The notes under the pieces are model-generated. The model saw only the letters and a list, made by a program, of their open reading frames with translations, searched no databases and was not told where the DNA came from. Made by a program: the position numbers and the translations under genes. From Balneolaceae bacterium (GTDB taxonomy: Bacteria > Bacteroidota > Rhodothermia > Balneolales > Balneolaceae): a DNA stretch of 64,000 bases. Shown one piece after another: positions 45,290 to 52,730 of the stretch. The stretch lies in contig JAEPQH010000015.1 in assembly GCA_017640605.1 (NCBI GenBank), forward strand, positions 24,454 through 88,453, read 5' to 3'. The stretch's first letter is position 1. Every line of letters begins with the position of its first letter.

Positions 45290-46426
45290 ATGGCAGAGAA
45301 TTTTAAACATATGCAGCTCCTATTACATGCAATTGAAGGAATTAACCGCACTATGGAGCTTAAATCTTTACTCCTAAAATGCATGAATTCGGCAAGTCAG
45401 GTAATGGAAGCCGAAGCAAGTTCGCTCATGCTTTTGGACGCCTTATCCGGCGAGTTGCATGTGAGCATTCCTACCGGACCGATTAAAGATAAAATTACCG
45501 GTATGAGTATCCCCAAAGACAAAGGAGTTGCCGGTTGGGTACTAAAAAACAAAAAGCCATATCTATCCAATTCACCCAAAGATGATGATATTTTTTGGGA
45601 AGAATTGAGTTCAGAATTTCAGACTCGAAATATCATTTGTGTGCCGCTTATCAATTCTAAAGGTGAAGCCATTGGCGTAATTCAGGTATTGAATAAAAAA
45701 GATGGCAAAGATTTTCAGGATACAGAAATACCGGTATTCGAATCACTGGCGGGACATATTGCCCTATCCATCGAAAAAGTGCGTGAAGTGGATGAGCTCA
45801 AGAAACGAGTTAAGGAAAAAGAAGATCGCTTAAAAGAAGTGCATCAAAGTATGAAAGGGAATCTTGCAGCGATTAATGCACTTATTCAACTGGAAGTACC
45901 AAACATCGATAACGAAGCTGCGCAGTTTATCCTAAAAGCAACGGGTTCAAGAATCGAAACCATCGCCAACGCGCATCATATTCTTTACAATCAGGACGAG
46001 TTCGAATATTTGGATCTGGGTATTTATTTAGGTCGGTTGACATCCATCGTTTCCGAAATTTTTGAGGATGAAGATGGGAAAGAAATCAGTTTGCTGGTGG
46101 ATATGGATAAGATCTCGCTAAAAGCCAGTGTGGCACTTACTGTAGGATTGATTGTGAACGAAGTGTTAGTGCACATGTATCGCGATGCCTTCCAACAAGC
46201 CGAGTTTGGTAAAATTAGTCTGGCCGTTAAGAAAGACGAAAGCAATTGCGTACTCATCAATATCTCTGATGATGGCCAAGGGTTGAATGATCTGCTTGAT
46301 GGAAGCGTGGAAGACTCTTTAGGATCTGTGATTATAAAAACGTTGGCCCAAAAGTTAGGAGCCACCCTTACTCAACGCGAAAATGATAAAGGCGGAACTA
46401 CCTTTTCGATTTTATTTTATACCTAG
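45290..46426 (+). CDS. GAF-domain histidine-kinase-like protein (HisKA_2/HWE type, phosphoacceptor altered)
   Basis: 378 residues, cytosolic. A GAF domain covers about 20-165 (A-S-S-L-M-L-L-D, G-V-A-G-W-V-L, I-G-V-I-Q-V-L-N-K). A dimerisation helix follows at 168-235 with E-V-H-Q-S-M-K-G-N-L, where the family usually has H-R-V-K-N-N; the position of the phosphoacceptor His is Gln186, though His185 precedes it. The ATPase domain keeps G-L-I-V-N-E (285-291), D-D-G-Q-G-L and S-L-G-S-V-I-I-K-T-L, but the second half of the N box (V-H-M-Y-R-D-A-F) departs from consensus. It could be a kinase with a shifted His or a degenerate signalling protein. No response regulator is adjacent. Confidence 0.7.
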   Translation: MAENFKHMQLLLHAIEGINRTMELKSLLLKCMNSASQVMEAEASSLMLLDALSGELHVSIPTGPIKDKITGMSIPKDKGVAGWVLKNKKPYLSNSPKDDDIFWEELSSEFQTRNIICVPLINSKGEAIGVIQVLNKKDGKDFQDTEIPVFESLAGHIALSIEKVREVDELKKRVKEKEDRLKEVHQSMKGNLAAINALIQLEVPNIDNEAAQFILKATGSRIETIANAHHILYNQDEFEYLDLGIYLGRLTSIVSEIFEDEDGKEISLLVDMDKISLKASVALTVGLIVNEVLVHMYRDAFQQAEFGKISLAVKKDESNCVLINISDDGQGLNDLLDGSVEDSLGSVIIKTLAQKLGATLTQRENDKGGTTFSILFYT

Positions 46427-46438
46427 ATCACTTTTTTA

Positions 46439-47095
46439 TTAGTCGGAAGTAAATCCTGCCGATTTGTGCGCACCATCACAAAAAGGTTTGTTTGCTGAAG
46501 CTCCACAACGGCAAAAACTCATTTTCTTTGTGGTTGATACTTCTTGGCCATCGCCGGTTAGGGTGTAAGTTCCTTCAACAAAAAGAGAAGAATTCGGTCG
46601 AATCTTAATTGAAAGCTCACCACCAGTGTCATCGGTTTCTTCTAATAAAAGCCGCTCGGGATTAAAGGAAGTACCAGCTTTAAATTCGGCTTTGATATGC
46701 GAATTATCGCAATAGGGTTTATTGCTCGACAAGCCACATCTACACAAAGCCACTCTGGTTTCTTCACTAATCAGTTCGTCATCGGCATTTTTTAGTTTGA
46801 TGTCACCAGCTACATAAAGCGGGCCATCTTCTGCAATTGTTAGCGTATTTTGTTTAGGAGCTGTTTCTTCAGCAGCACCATCTTTGCGTTGAAATTGTAG
46901 TGCTCCGGTTGGACATCTCATAACCACTTCAGCCACTTTATCAGCTGCTTCTTTACCGGGTTGAATCCATGGTTTTTCATTAATATTAAAAACGCCGGGC
47001 AAACCATGAACGCACTCTTTAGCGTGAATACATTTGAATTTATCCCAGGTTACCGTGATTTCATCAGATTCGTAGGTGTAAATCTTTTCGGGCAT
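46439..47095 (-). CDS. Fer4_19 ferredoxin-like plus double CDGSH iron-sulfur protein
   Basis: 218 residues. The N-terminal 70 residues resemble Fer4_19 (Cys22, Cys28, Cys61 in a C-x5-C...R-C-P-T-G-A-L pattern). Two CDGSH domains follow: C118-R-C120-...-Y-C129-D-N-S-H133 and C195-R-C197-...-F-C206-D-G-A-H210, each with the three Cys and one His that hold a redox-active [2Fe-2S] cluster. The protein is soluble with no signal peptide. It lies 39 bases after the flavin monooxygenase gene, in the same direction, and might pass electrons in that pathway; the link is inferred only from position. Confidence 0.85.
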   Translation of the reverse strand: MPEKIYTYESDEITVTWDKFKCIHAKECVHGLPGVFNINEKPWIQPGKEAADKVAEVVMRCPTGALQFQRKDGAAEETAPKQNTLTIAEDGPLYVAGDIKLKNADDELISEETRVALCRCGLSSNKPYCDNSHIKAEFKAGTSFNPERLLLEETDDTGGELSIKIRPNSSLFVEGTYTLTGDGQEVSTTKKMSFCRCGASANKPFCDGAHKSAGFTSD

Positions 47096-47134
47096 AGCAA
47101 TGTGGTTAGATGAATAGCTTGGTTCAATAAATCA

Positions 47135-48292
47135 CTAAATCCACCAACTCTCAAGTCCGCGCATGGTAAAAAATTCGGCCATTTTATTTTGAAGCGGTGA
47201 TTTGAGTAAAGATTTCACAAACTGATGTTTTACAGCGGGGAAAGAAGTTGCTCTGCCAAGTTTCATATTTAATTCAGCACGTTTGGCTACTTTTTTAGCC
47301 ATAGGTTTTTGCTTGGTTTCGTACACAAACATATCGGCAATGGGTAAATCTTTGGAAATCCCACGACAAAAACTCATCACATTTGCCAAATGCCACGCAT
47401 CAATCCAACCGAGATTCATTCCTTGTCCACCTATCGGACTTACAACATGAGCAGCATCGCCGGCAAGTAATACCCGATCCACAATAAACCGATCGGCTAT
47501 AAAATGCTGAACACCAAAGCTGCTGTGCATGGTACATGTATCAGGATCGATGGAGGCAGAAATCCTATTGGAAATATAATCTGCGATAAGTTTGGGCGTT
47601 GGGTTTTCTACATAAGCATCCGTTTTAATCACCCAACGACGCTTGTTCTCAGGTAAAGGAAAGCATTCGATTAATCCTTCTTTGGGAAGATAAACAACCG
47701 CATCCTTTCCAAATTCGGTAGATTCTGCAAAATCTCCCATAACATAAGTGTCGGGATACTTTTCACCCCGAAAATGAATGCCTAGAGCATCCCTAACGAA
47801 ACTATTCTTACCGTCGCAGCCGATTACATAACCGGTTTCTGCTGAATGGGATTTGCCGTCAATCAGAATGTCGAGTTTCACAAAATCATCCTGTTGATCA
47901 AGGGCTGTTACTTCCGCGTTTTCGATCAGCGAATCAGGTACGATTTCATTAATACGCTCTTTTAGAAGACGCTCGGTTTCACTTTGTGCAAGTAATAAGA
48001 TAAAGTTGAATGGTTGTTGGCAGTCGGTAAAATTAATGGTACCCAGCAACTTTTCGCCGGAGTGTGCGTGCCCGCGTTCTACCTTAAGTCCGGCACTCAA
48101 GAACTGCTCCGAAATACCTAGTTCAGTAAATAGTTCGAGAGAAACGGGATGAATGCCCAGCGATCGGCTTCCGCTGATAATCTCATTTCTTTTCTCGATG
48201 ATGGTAAACGGGATACCGCGATGATGTAAACAAAGCCCCATAAATAAACCAACGGGACCGCCACCAACAATAACTACATCTTCGATCTTCAT
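47135..48292 (-). CDS. FAD-dependent aromatic monooxygenase
   Basis: 385 residues. Rossmann motif V-I-V-G-G-G-P-V-G-L-F-M-G at residues 7-19, a D-G-K/N region at 158-162, and the second FAD motif L-L-A-G-D-A-A-H-V-V-S-P-I-G-G-Q-G-M-N-L-G mark the UbiH/PHBH class that hydroxylates aromatic rings with NAD(P)H and oxygen. Start overlaps the methyltransferase stop by four bases (ATGA). By analogy with SrsC of Streptomyces, it may oxidise a resorcinol-type lipid to a hydroquinone. The substrate is inferred. Confidence 0.85.
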   Translation of the reverse strand: MKIEDVVIVGGGPVGLFMGLCLHHRGIPFTIIEKRNEIISGSRSLGIHPVSLELFTELGISEQFLSAGLKVERGHAHSGEKLLGTINFTDCQQPFNFILLLAQSETERLLKERINEIVPDSLIENAEVTALDQQDDFVKLDILIDGKSHSAETGYVIGCDGKNSFVRDALGIHFRGEKYPDTYVMGDFAESTEFGKDAVVYLPKEGLIECFPLPENKRRWVIKTDAYVENPTPKLIADYISNRISASIDPDTCTMHSSFGVQHFIADRFIVDRVLLAGDAAHVVSPIGGQGMNLGWIDAWHLANVMSFCRGISKDLPIADMFVYETKQKPMAKKVAKRAELNMKLGRATSFPAVKHQFVKSLLKSPLQNKMAEFFTMRGLESWWI

Positions 48293-48984
48293 GTTTTATC
48301 CAGAGTTAGTAAAATTCGGAATAAGGGCATTTGGTCGATGTTCCATGTTTTCGGAACTAGTTGCTCTAGTTCTTCTGCCTTGAAACTACGTTTTATAGAG
48401 ATCAATCCATCCTTTGAAACAAAAGAATTCCTGAACAAAAGTGGAGTAATGCTAGCGAACAGCCCGTAGCCAAGCACACTCCGTTCAATATCGTTGAAAA
48501 TCACAGCCTTTTTAGTGAGTTGTTTTGCTTCATCTAATAAAACCGGTATTTCCTCATCTTGTAAGTGATGTAACACATGATTACTGAGTACAAAATCGAA
48601 GGTTCTGCCTTCTTCAATTAATGTTCGCGTGTGCTTTTTTTCGAAGGTGATGGAATCAGACACGTCTAGCGTTTTTGCGAAGTCGAGTGCCCGATCATCC
48701 AATTCAATGGCCAGAATATTGATCTTAAATCCATCTTTTTTTGACCATTGTTCGAGGGCTATGGGAATATCTGCACCTCCAAATCCAATATCGAGAAAGG
48801 TGTTAGTTTTATCTCGTTCCAGCTTGGGACGAATTCGGGTTTTGTATACGCGTTTCCAGCCGGAAAGGAAGCGATTCACGGTTCTAAAATGTCGGTAAGT
48901 TTGATGAAGTTGCTTCAGATCGCAATCAGCCTTATCCATCCATTCAACAAGTTCGGGCTGGCGATGTGAAAGAAATCCCGGCAT
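48289..48984 (-). CDS. SAM-dependent methyltransferase
   Basis: 231 residues with a class I methyltransferase fold: F-L-D-I-G-F-G-G-A-D-I-P (about 65-76), an acidic ribose-binding strand A-I-E-L-D-D-R, and F-V-L-S-N-H-V-L-H-H-L. It lies between the polyketide synthase (one-base overlap) and the monooxygenase (four-base overlap), so it probably O-methylates the polyketide product, like SrsB. Alternative substrates cannot be excluded. Confidence 0.82.
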   Translation of the reverse strand: MPGFLSHRQPELVEWMDKADCDLKQLHQTYRHFRTVNRFLSGWKRVYKTRIRPKLERDKTNTFLDIGFGGADIPIALEQWSKKDGFKINILAIELDDRALDFAKTLDVSDSITFEKKHTRTLIEEGRTFDFVLSNHVLHHLQDEEIPVLLDEAKQLTKKAVIFNDIERSVLGYGLFASITPLLFRNSFVSKDGLISIKRSFKAEELEQLVPKTWNIDQMPLFRILLTLDKT

Positions 48985-50084
48985 TAAGCTTCGATGTAAG
49001 TAAATATCCCGGTTTCGATGGTAAGTCCCGGACCAAAAGCGATGGGTAAAATCTTGGCGTTATTTTTGGCAAATCCATTTCGCATTTCATCCAACACAAA
49101 CAGAATGGTGGCGCTGCTCATGTTGCCATAATTCGCAAGTACATTTCGAGAAGGAATTACTTTTTCCGGCGCAACGCCCATACCTTGCTCCACTTTGTCA
49201 ATAATGGCTCGCCCACCGGGATGCACCGCCCACATATCAATATCCTCTTTGTTGATGTGTAGTGAATTGAACATGGGTTGCATGATGGCATCAATATTCG
49301 ATTCAATGATGGAGGGAATGTAACTGGAAAGCACCATTTTAAATCCCGTATCGCTGATGGTCCACGCCATATCTTTTTCGCCTTCGTAAGCGAGTGCCGA
49401 GGAGAATTCATCAAGTCGATATCCCGCTTTGTTTGGTTCTCTGGTTGATACTATCACTCCCGAGGCTCCATCAGCAAACACAGAAGCTGCTAAAATCTGA
49501 TCAATATCGTCGTCGATTTGAAGATGCAGCGAGCATAACTCGCAGGTGATTACCAAGACTACGGCATTAGGGTTTGCCTCACAAAAAGATTGTGCCATTT
49601 TGAGTGCCGGAAAAGCGGCATAACAGCCCATAAAACCTATATGAAACCGTTGAGTAGATGGAGATAATCCAAGATTACGAACCACTTCAAAATCAGGACC
49701 GGGTGCATAAAAACCGGTACAGGAAACGGTGATTACATGCGTAATTTCTTCCTTTTTAAATTCAGGATTTCGCTCCAAAAGTTGTTTCCCAACGCTGGTA
49801 AACAAGGCTTTTGATTCGCGTTCGTAAATAGCATTGCGCTCTCCTGTAGATGGCGGTTTTTCATTTTTGAACACGCGCTGGAAAAAGCCATCGTCCTCAC
49901 CTGACTGTAAATCATAATTGGTAGCATGTCGCTTTTCGATGCCTGATTGGGTGTAAATTCGATGAATGATGGAACGTGTTTTACGATCACCGGGCACACT
50001 TTCTTTCATAATTTCACGCACCGTTTGTTGGTCGCCAAAGGTGGTGGGTACTACGGTGGCAATGTCGTTGATGTATACAGGCAT
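48984..50084 (-). CDS. Type III polyketide synthase
   Basis: 366 residues of the chalcone/stilbene synthase superfamily, which extends an acyl-CoA starter with malonyl-CoA. The catalytic triad is visible: Cys154 in F-M-G-C-Y-A-A-F, His288 in A-V-H-P-G-G-R-A-I-I and Asn321 in L-A-N-Y-G-N-M-S-S-A. The S-C-T-G-F-Y-A-P-G-P-D segment matches the region before the active site. With the methyltransferase and flavin hydroxylase behind it in overlapping frames, it looks like an alkylresorcinol or alkylpyrone synthase making quinone-type phenolic lipids. Chain length and starter cannot be read from sequence. Confidence 0.9.
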   Translation of the reverse strand: MPVYINDIATVVPTTFGDQQTVREIMKESVPGDRKTRSIIHRIYTQSGIEKRHATNYDLQSGEDDGFFQRVFKNEKPPSTGERNAIYERESKALFTSVGKQLLERNPEFKKEEITHVITVSCTGFYAPGPDFEVVRNLGLSPSTQRFHIGFMGCYAAFPALKMAQSFCEANPNAVVLVITCELCSLHLQIDDDIDQILAASVFADGASGVIVSTREPNKAGYRLDEFSSALAYEGEKDMAWTISDTGFKMVLSSYIPSIIESNIDAIMQPMFNSLHINKEDIDMWAVHPGGRAIIDKVEQGMGVAPEKVIPSRNVLANYGNMSSATILFVLDEMRNGFAKNNAKILPIAFGPGLTIETGIFTYIEA

Positions 50085-50165
50085 AGAATGAGAATACAGC
50101 TTTATTATATGCTTCGAAAACGCTTATTTAACCTCCAATAGTTCATCGTTGTACCTGTTTTTTTG

Positions 50166-50180
50166 GATGTTTGAAACATC
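50166..50180. promoter_or_regulatory. Palindrome GATGTTT-G-AAACATC, operator candidate
   Basis: A perfect 7-1-7 palindrome in the 149-bp divergent spacer between the polyketide synthase operon (minus strand) and the DinB-family gene (plus strand). It is centred 89 bases before the synthase start and 61 bases before the DinB start. A dimeric repressor site is a reasonable guess. Confidence 0.45.
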
Positions 50181-50233
50181 TTTGAAAAGAACACGTGATT
50201 GGGGAACACAAACAATGACTAATATTTAATGCA

Positions 50234-50788
50234 ATGTATTCAAATCAGTTTTTCAAAGATGGATTTCACGCACTCAAATCCGAATTAGATGCAACACTCG
50301 AGCAGGTAAGCGACGATCATTTTTTGCAGTTGCCCACCAATGGTGGCTGGTGTATTGGGGAAGTAATTAGTCATATCAATAAAACAACCGATCAATATTT
50401 GGGGCAAATGGAAGTACCTTTTAATCAAGATTTGGATCGATTACCAAAAGGCTCCGACAATTATTCCTTGCCATGGACGATGAGAAAATTCGTAAGCGTA
50501 GTGAGCCCTGATTTCAAAACAAAAGTGAAAACCTTTCCCGTGTTTTTTCCGGATAAAAAAGCTGAATTGAATCGTGAGGAAGTAGTGAATCATTATCACC
50601 GAAATATGGATCGGTTTTTAGCCATTGTTGATAAGGCAGAGACTCATAAATTGGATTTGGATAAAATTAAAGTTCGCAACCCGGTAGTTAAATTTCTAAA
50701 GATGAGCATTAGCGCTTGTTTGGCTATTCATGAGGCGCATACTCGGCGGCATTTGGGGCAGATTGAGCGATTGATTGGGCAGGATTAA
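50234..50788 (+). CDS. DinB-family protein
   Basis: 184 residues of a four-helix metal-binding DinB/YfiT fold: W-C-I-G-E-V-I-S-H-I-N-K, a central basic loop, and H-E-A-H-T-R-R-H-L-G-Q-I near the C-terminus, which supply the usual His triad. Members include thiol-dependent transferases; the substrate is unknown. It is divergent from the polyketide operon and stands alone. Confidence 0.8.
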   Translation: MYSNQFFKDGFHALKSELDATLEQVSDDHFLQLPTNGGWCIGEVISHINKTTDQYLGQMEVPFNQDLDRLPKGSDNYSLPWTMRKFVSVVSPDFKTKVKTFPVFFPDKKAELNREEVVNHYHRNMDRFLAIVDKAETHKLDLDKIKVRNPVVKFLKMSISACLAIHEAHTRRHLGQIERLIGQD

Positions 50789-50888
50789 TTTTCAAATTCC
50801 AATTGATCAAATTCCAAACAAGCTCCAAAAACCCAAGTGATAAATTTTTTGTGTTTTAGTGCTTTTGTAGTTGTTGGCAAACTCTGCT
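50789..50888. repeat. Intergenic repeat words
   Basis: TTTTCAAATTCCAATTGATC (50790-50809) followed by AAATTCCAAAC, and TTTTAGTGCTTTTGTAG near 50853-50869, are near-copies of words in the 51.65-51.93 kb spacer and the smc-frr spacer. Confidence 0.4.
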
Positions 50889-51647
50889 TTATTTGAATTT
50901 ATTATTAAAGTAATCCTTCCAGCCATGAAAGATCATATTTAGTAAGCTGCGATCTTCTGGGTTATGAGTGAGTCCGTAAACTGGTTTAGTGCTTTCTTCT
51001 GTAAATGTGCCAAATAATCGGTCATAAATGATTAAGACATTCCCGAAGTTCTTATTAATGTATTCAGGATTTGAAGCATGATGAACACGATGGTGGCTCG
51101 GCGTATTCAGAAACCATTCGAGGATGCCTAATTTTGGGATTACCGTGGTATGTTGAATAAATGCGAATAAAAAACTGATGGTTTCAACAGCAAGTATATC
51201 TATAGGGTGAAAGCCTAGTAACGGTAGTGGAATCCAAAAAATAGTATGATAAACAGCGTTCATGAATGGAGTTCGTGCAGCTACAGAAAAATTCATTTTC
51301 ATGGATGAATGATGGTTCACATGGGTAGCCCACAAAAAAGGAATTGTATGACTCCATCTATGAAACCAGTAGTACACGAATTCATTAAGTAGAAAAAGTA
51401 AAGCAAGAGCAGAAATTGAAGTATCAATTTTAAGTGGGGTAATTGAGTAGAGTGCAAACCAAATGGCTAAATTTGCACCTTTGAAAGTTATTCGGGTTAC
51501 TACTCCAAGTACTCCTAAAACAATATTGACGAATGTGTCGTGCTTATCATAAAGCTTTTTATTTCTTCGAATGCTATATATCGCTTCTGCAATAATAAAC
51601 AGGACAATAACCCCGATAAAATATGGTGTAAGCTTTTCAAGTATCAT
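50889..51647 (-). CDS. Sterol desaturase / fatty acid hydroxylase family membrane protein
   Basis: 252 residues with several transmembrane helices and the eight-histidine di-iron pattern of this family: H-R-W-S-H, H-V-N-H-H, H-T-x-x near 165 and H-H-R-V-H-H. Such enzymes oxidise or desaturate sterols, carotenoids or lipids using oxygen. The substrate here cannot be named. Neighbours give no pathway clue; it is flanked by repeat-rich spacers. Confidence 0.85.
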   Translation of the reverse strand: MILEKLTPYFIGVIVLFIIAEAIYSIRRNKKLYDKHDTFVNIVLGVLGVVTRITFKGANLAIWFALYSITPLKIDTSISALALLFLLNEFVYYWFHRWSHTIPFLWATHVNHHSSMKMNFSVAARTPFMNAVYHTIFWIPLPLLGFHPIDILAVETISFLFAFIQHTTVIPKLGILEWFLNTPSHHRVHHASNPEYINKNFGNVLIIYDRLFGTFTEESTKPVYGLTHNPEDRSLLNMIFHGWKDYFNNKFK

Positions 51648-51772
51648 TAGATAGGACTTATTTAACTATCAATAGCATATTATCTTTTCTGGTATATATC
51701 AATAGTAAGTCTACACAGAATAGTGGTATATAAATAAAGCCTAAAAGCTGATGTATGTGAATAGTCCATTGG

Positions 51773-51809
51773 TTTGGAATTGAAGTTTGCTTTAAACTTA
51801 AATTCCAAA
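51773..51809. repeat. Long intergenic inverted repeat
   Basis: Arms of 16 bases with one mismatch, TTTGGAATTGAAGTTT (51773-51788) and AAACTTAAATTCCAAA (51794-51809), enclose a five-base loop. Related to the TTCAAATTCCAA repeat seen elsewhere. The remaining spacer 51648-51930 shows a GCTTTAGTGCTTTTGTGGC-type word near 51827-51845 and no gene. Confidence 0.5.
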
Positions 51810-51930
51810 TCAATAAAGGCTTTAGAGCTTTAGTGCTTTTGTGGCGAGATTACATTTTTGCTCTTTGCAATTAAACTCTTGGTAAGTTAATGAATCATCA
51901 ACTTCCTGGTATTGCACGCAGAAATTATAT

Positions 51931-52641
51931 TTAATCTTGATAATCGAAAGATGGGTTATTGTATTCTCTTATCGCTTGTTGAGTTAAATCTTTCTTGCCA
52001 TAATAGGGTATCCATGCACTGCCGGCAAAAACACCTAAGCCAATTATCGCCCCAGTTGGGTCTAATTCTTCTGAATCGGCTTGGCTTGTAACTGAAGCAA
52101 TACCTATCGCAATTCCGGCAATTCCACCTATCACTTGAACAGCAGTAAGCCCGTCTCGTTTTTTCAGATATTCCATACTGCGAGGGTTATCACTTAACTC
52201 TCTTTTTAGATTTATTGCGTTTGCTCTCATTAATGGCCCATCATTTTTTGAGAAAAATTCGACCTGAGAAGATCTAGATACTGCTCCAACATACATTGAT
52301 CCGCCTCCGGCTGTTGGCATCGTATAACCTCCGCTAGTATGTTGAACGGTTCTTGTGAATAAATCAATATTACCTTCTTCAATTCGTTTAGCCCATGTTT
52401 CGCCATACCCTTGATGCATTCGTACAAAATAACCCTCTGAAGTTTGAAATTTTTCAACGTCTTCAAGAAATATTTCAGTGGTATCGTTAATGATGAGTTT
52501 TGTTTTACGTAAGAATTTTTCCTCTTTTTCGACTTTTCCTTCTATAATAGTACCGTTTTTTAACTCTACGAATTGTGAATTCTGACTGTAAATACTCGGG
52601 GAAATAATTAAGCTGGCAAAAAGAAGGATAGTTAATCGCAT
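51931..52641 (-). CDS. Uncharacterised exported protein, 236 residues
   Basis: Starts at the ATG at 52641, which gives a signal peptide (M-R-L-T-I-L-L to S-I-Y-S-Q); upstream in-frame sequence is not used. The N-terminal mature part, F-V-E-L-K-N-G-T-I-I-E-G-K-V-E, resembles the short beta domain found in many Bacteroidota exported proteins. A glycine-rich hydrophobic segment near 175-215 (V-I-G-G-I-A-G-I-A-I-G-I-A) may insert in a membrane. No family is recognised. Confidence 0.6.
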   Translation of the reverse strand: MRLTILLFASLIISPSIYSQNSQFVELKNGTIIEGKVEKEEKFLRKTKLIINDTTEIFLEDVEKFQTSEGYFVRMHQGYGETWAKRIEEGNIDLFTRTVQHTSGGYTMPTAGGGSMYVGAVSRSSQVEFFSKNDGPLMRANAINLKRELSDNPRSMEYLKKRDGLTAVQVIGGIAGIAIGIASVTSQADSEELDPTGAIIGLGVFAGSAWIPYYGKKDLTQQAIREYNNPSFDYQD

Positions 52642-52730
52642 GGACACTAATTTTAATTGGTTTAAGAGCAAATTATATGCACTACAGTTGCTAATTACAA
52701 TTAGTAAAATTAGCATTTAAGAATAGAATG

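Noticed and set aside
51776..51806. Hairpin at 51.8 kb as a transcription terminator
   Set aside because: It is about 150 bases from the nearest gene end, lacks a T tract and resembles the dispersed repeat instead.
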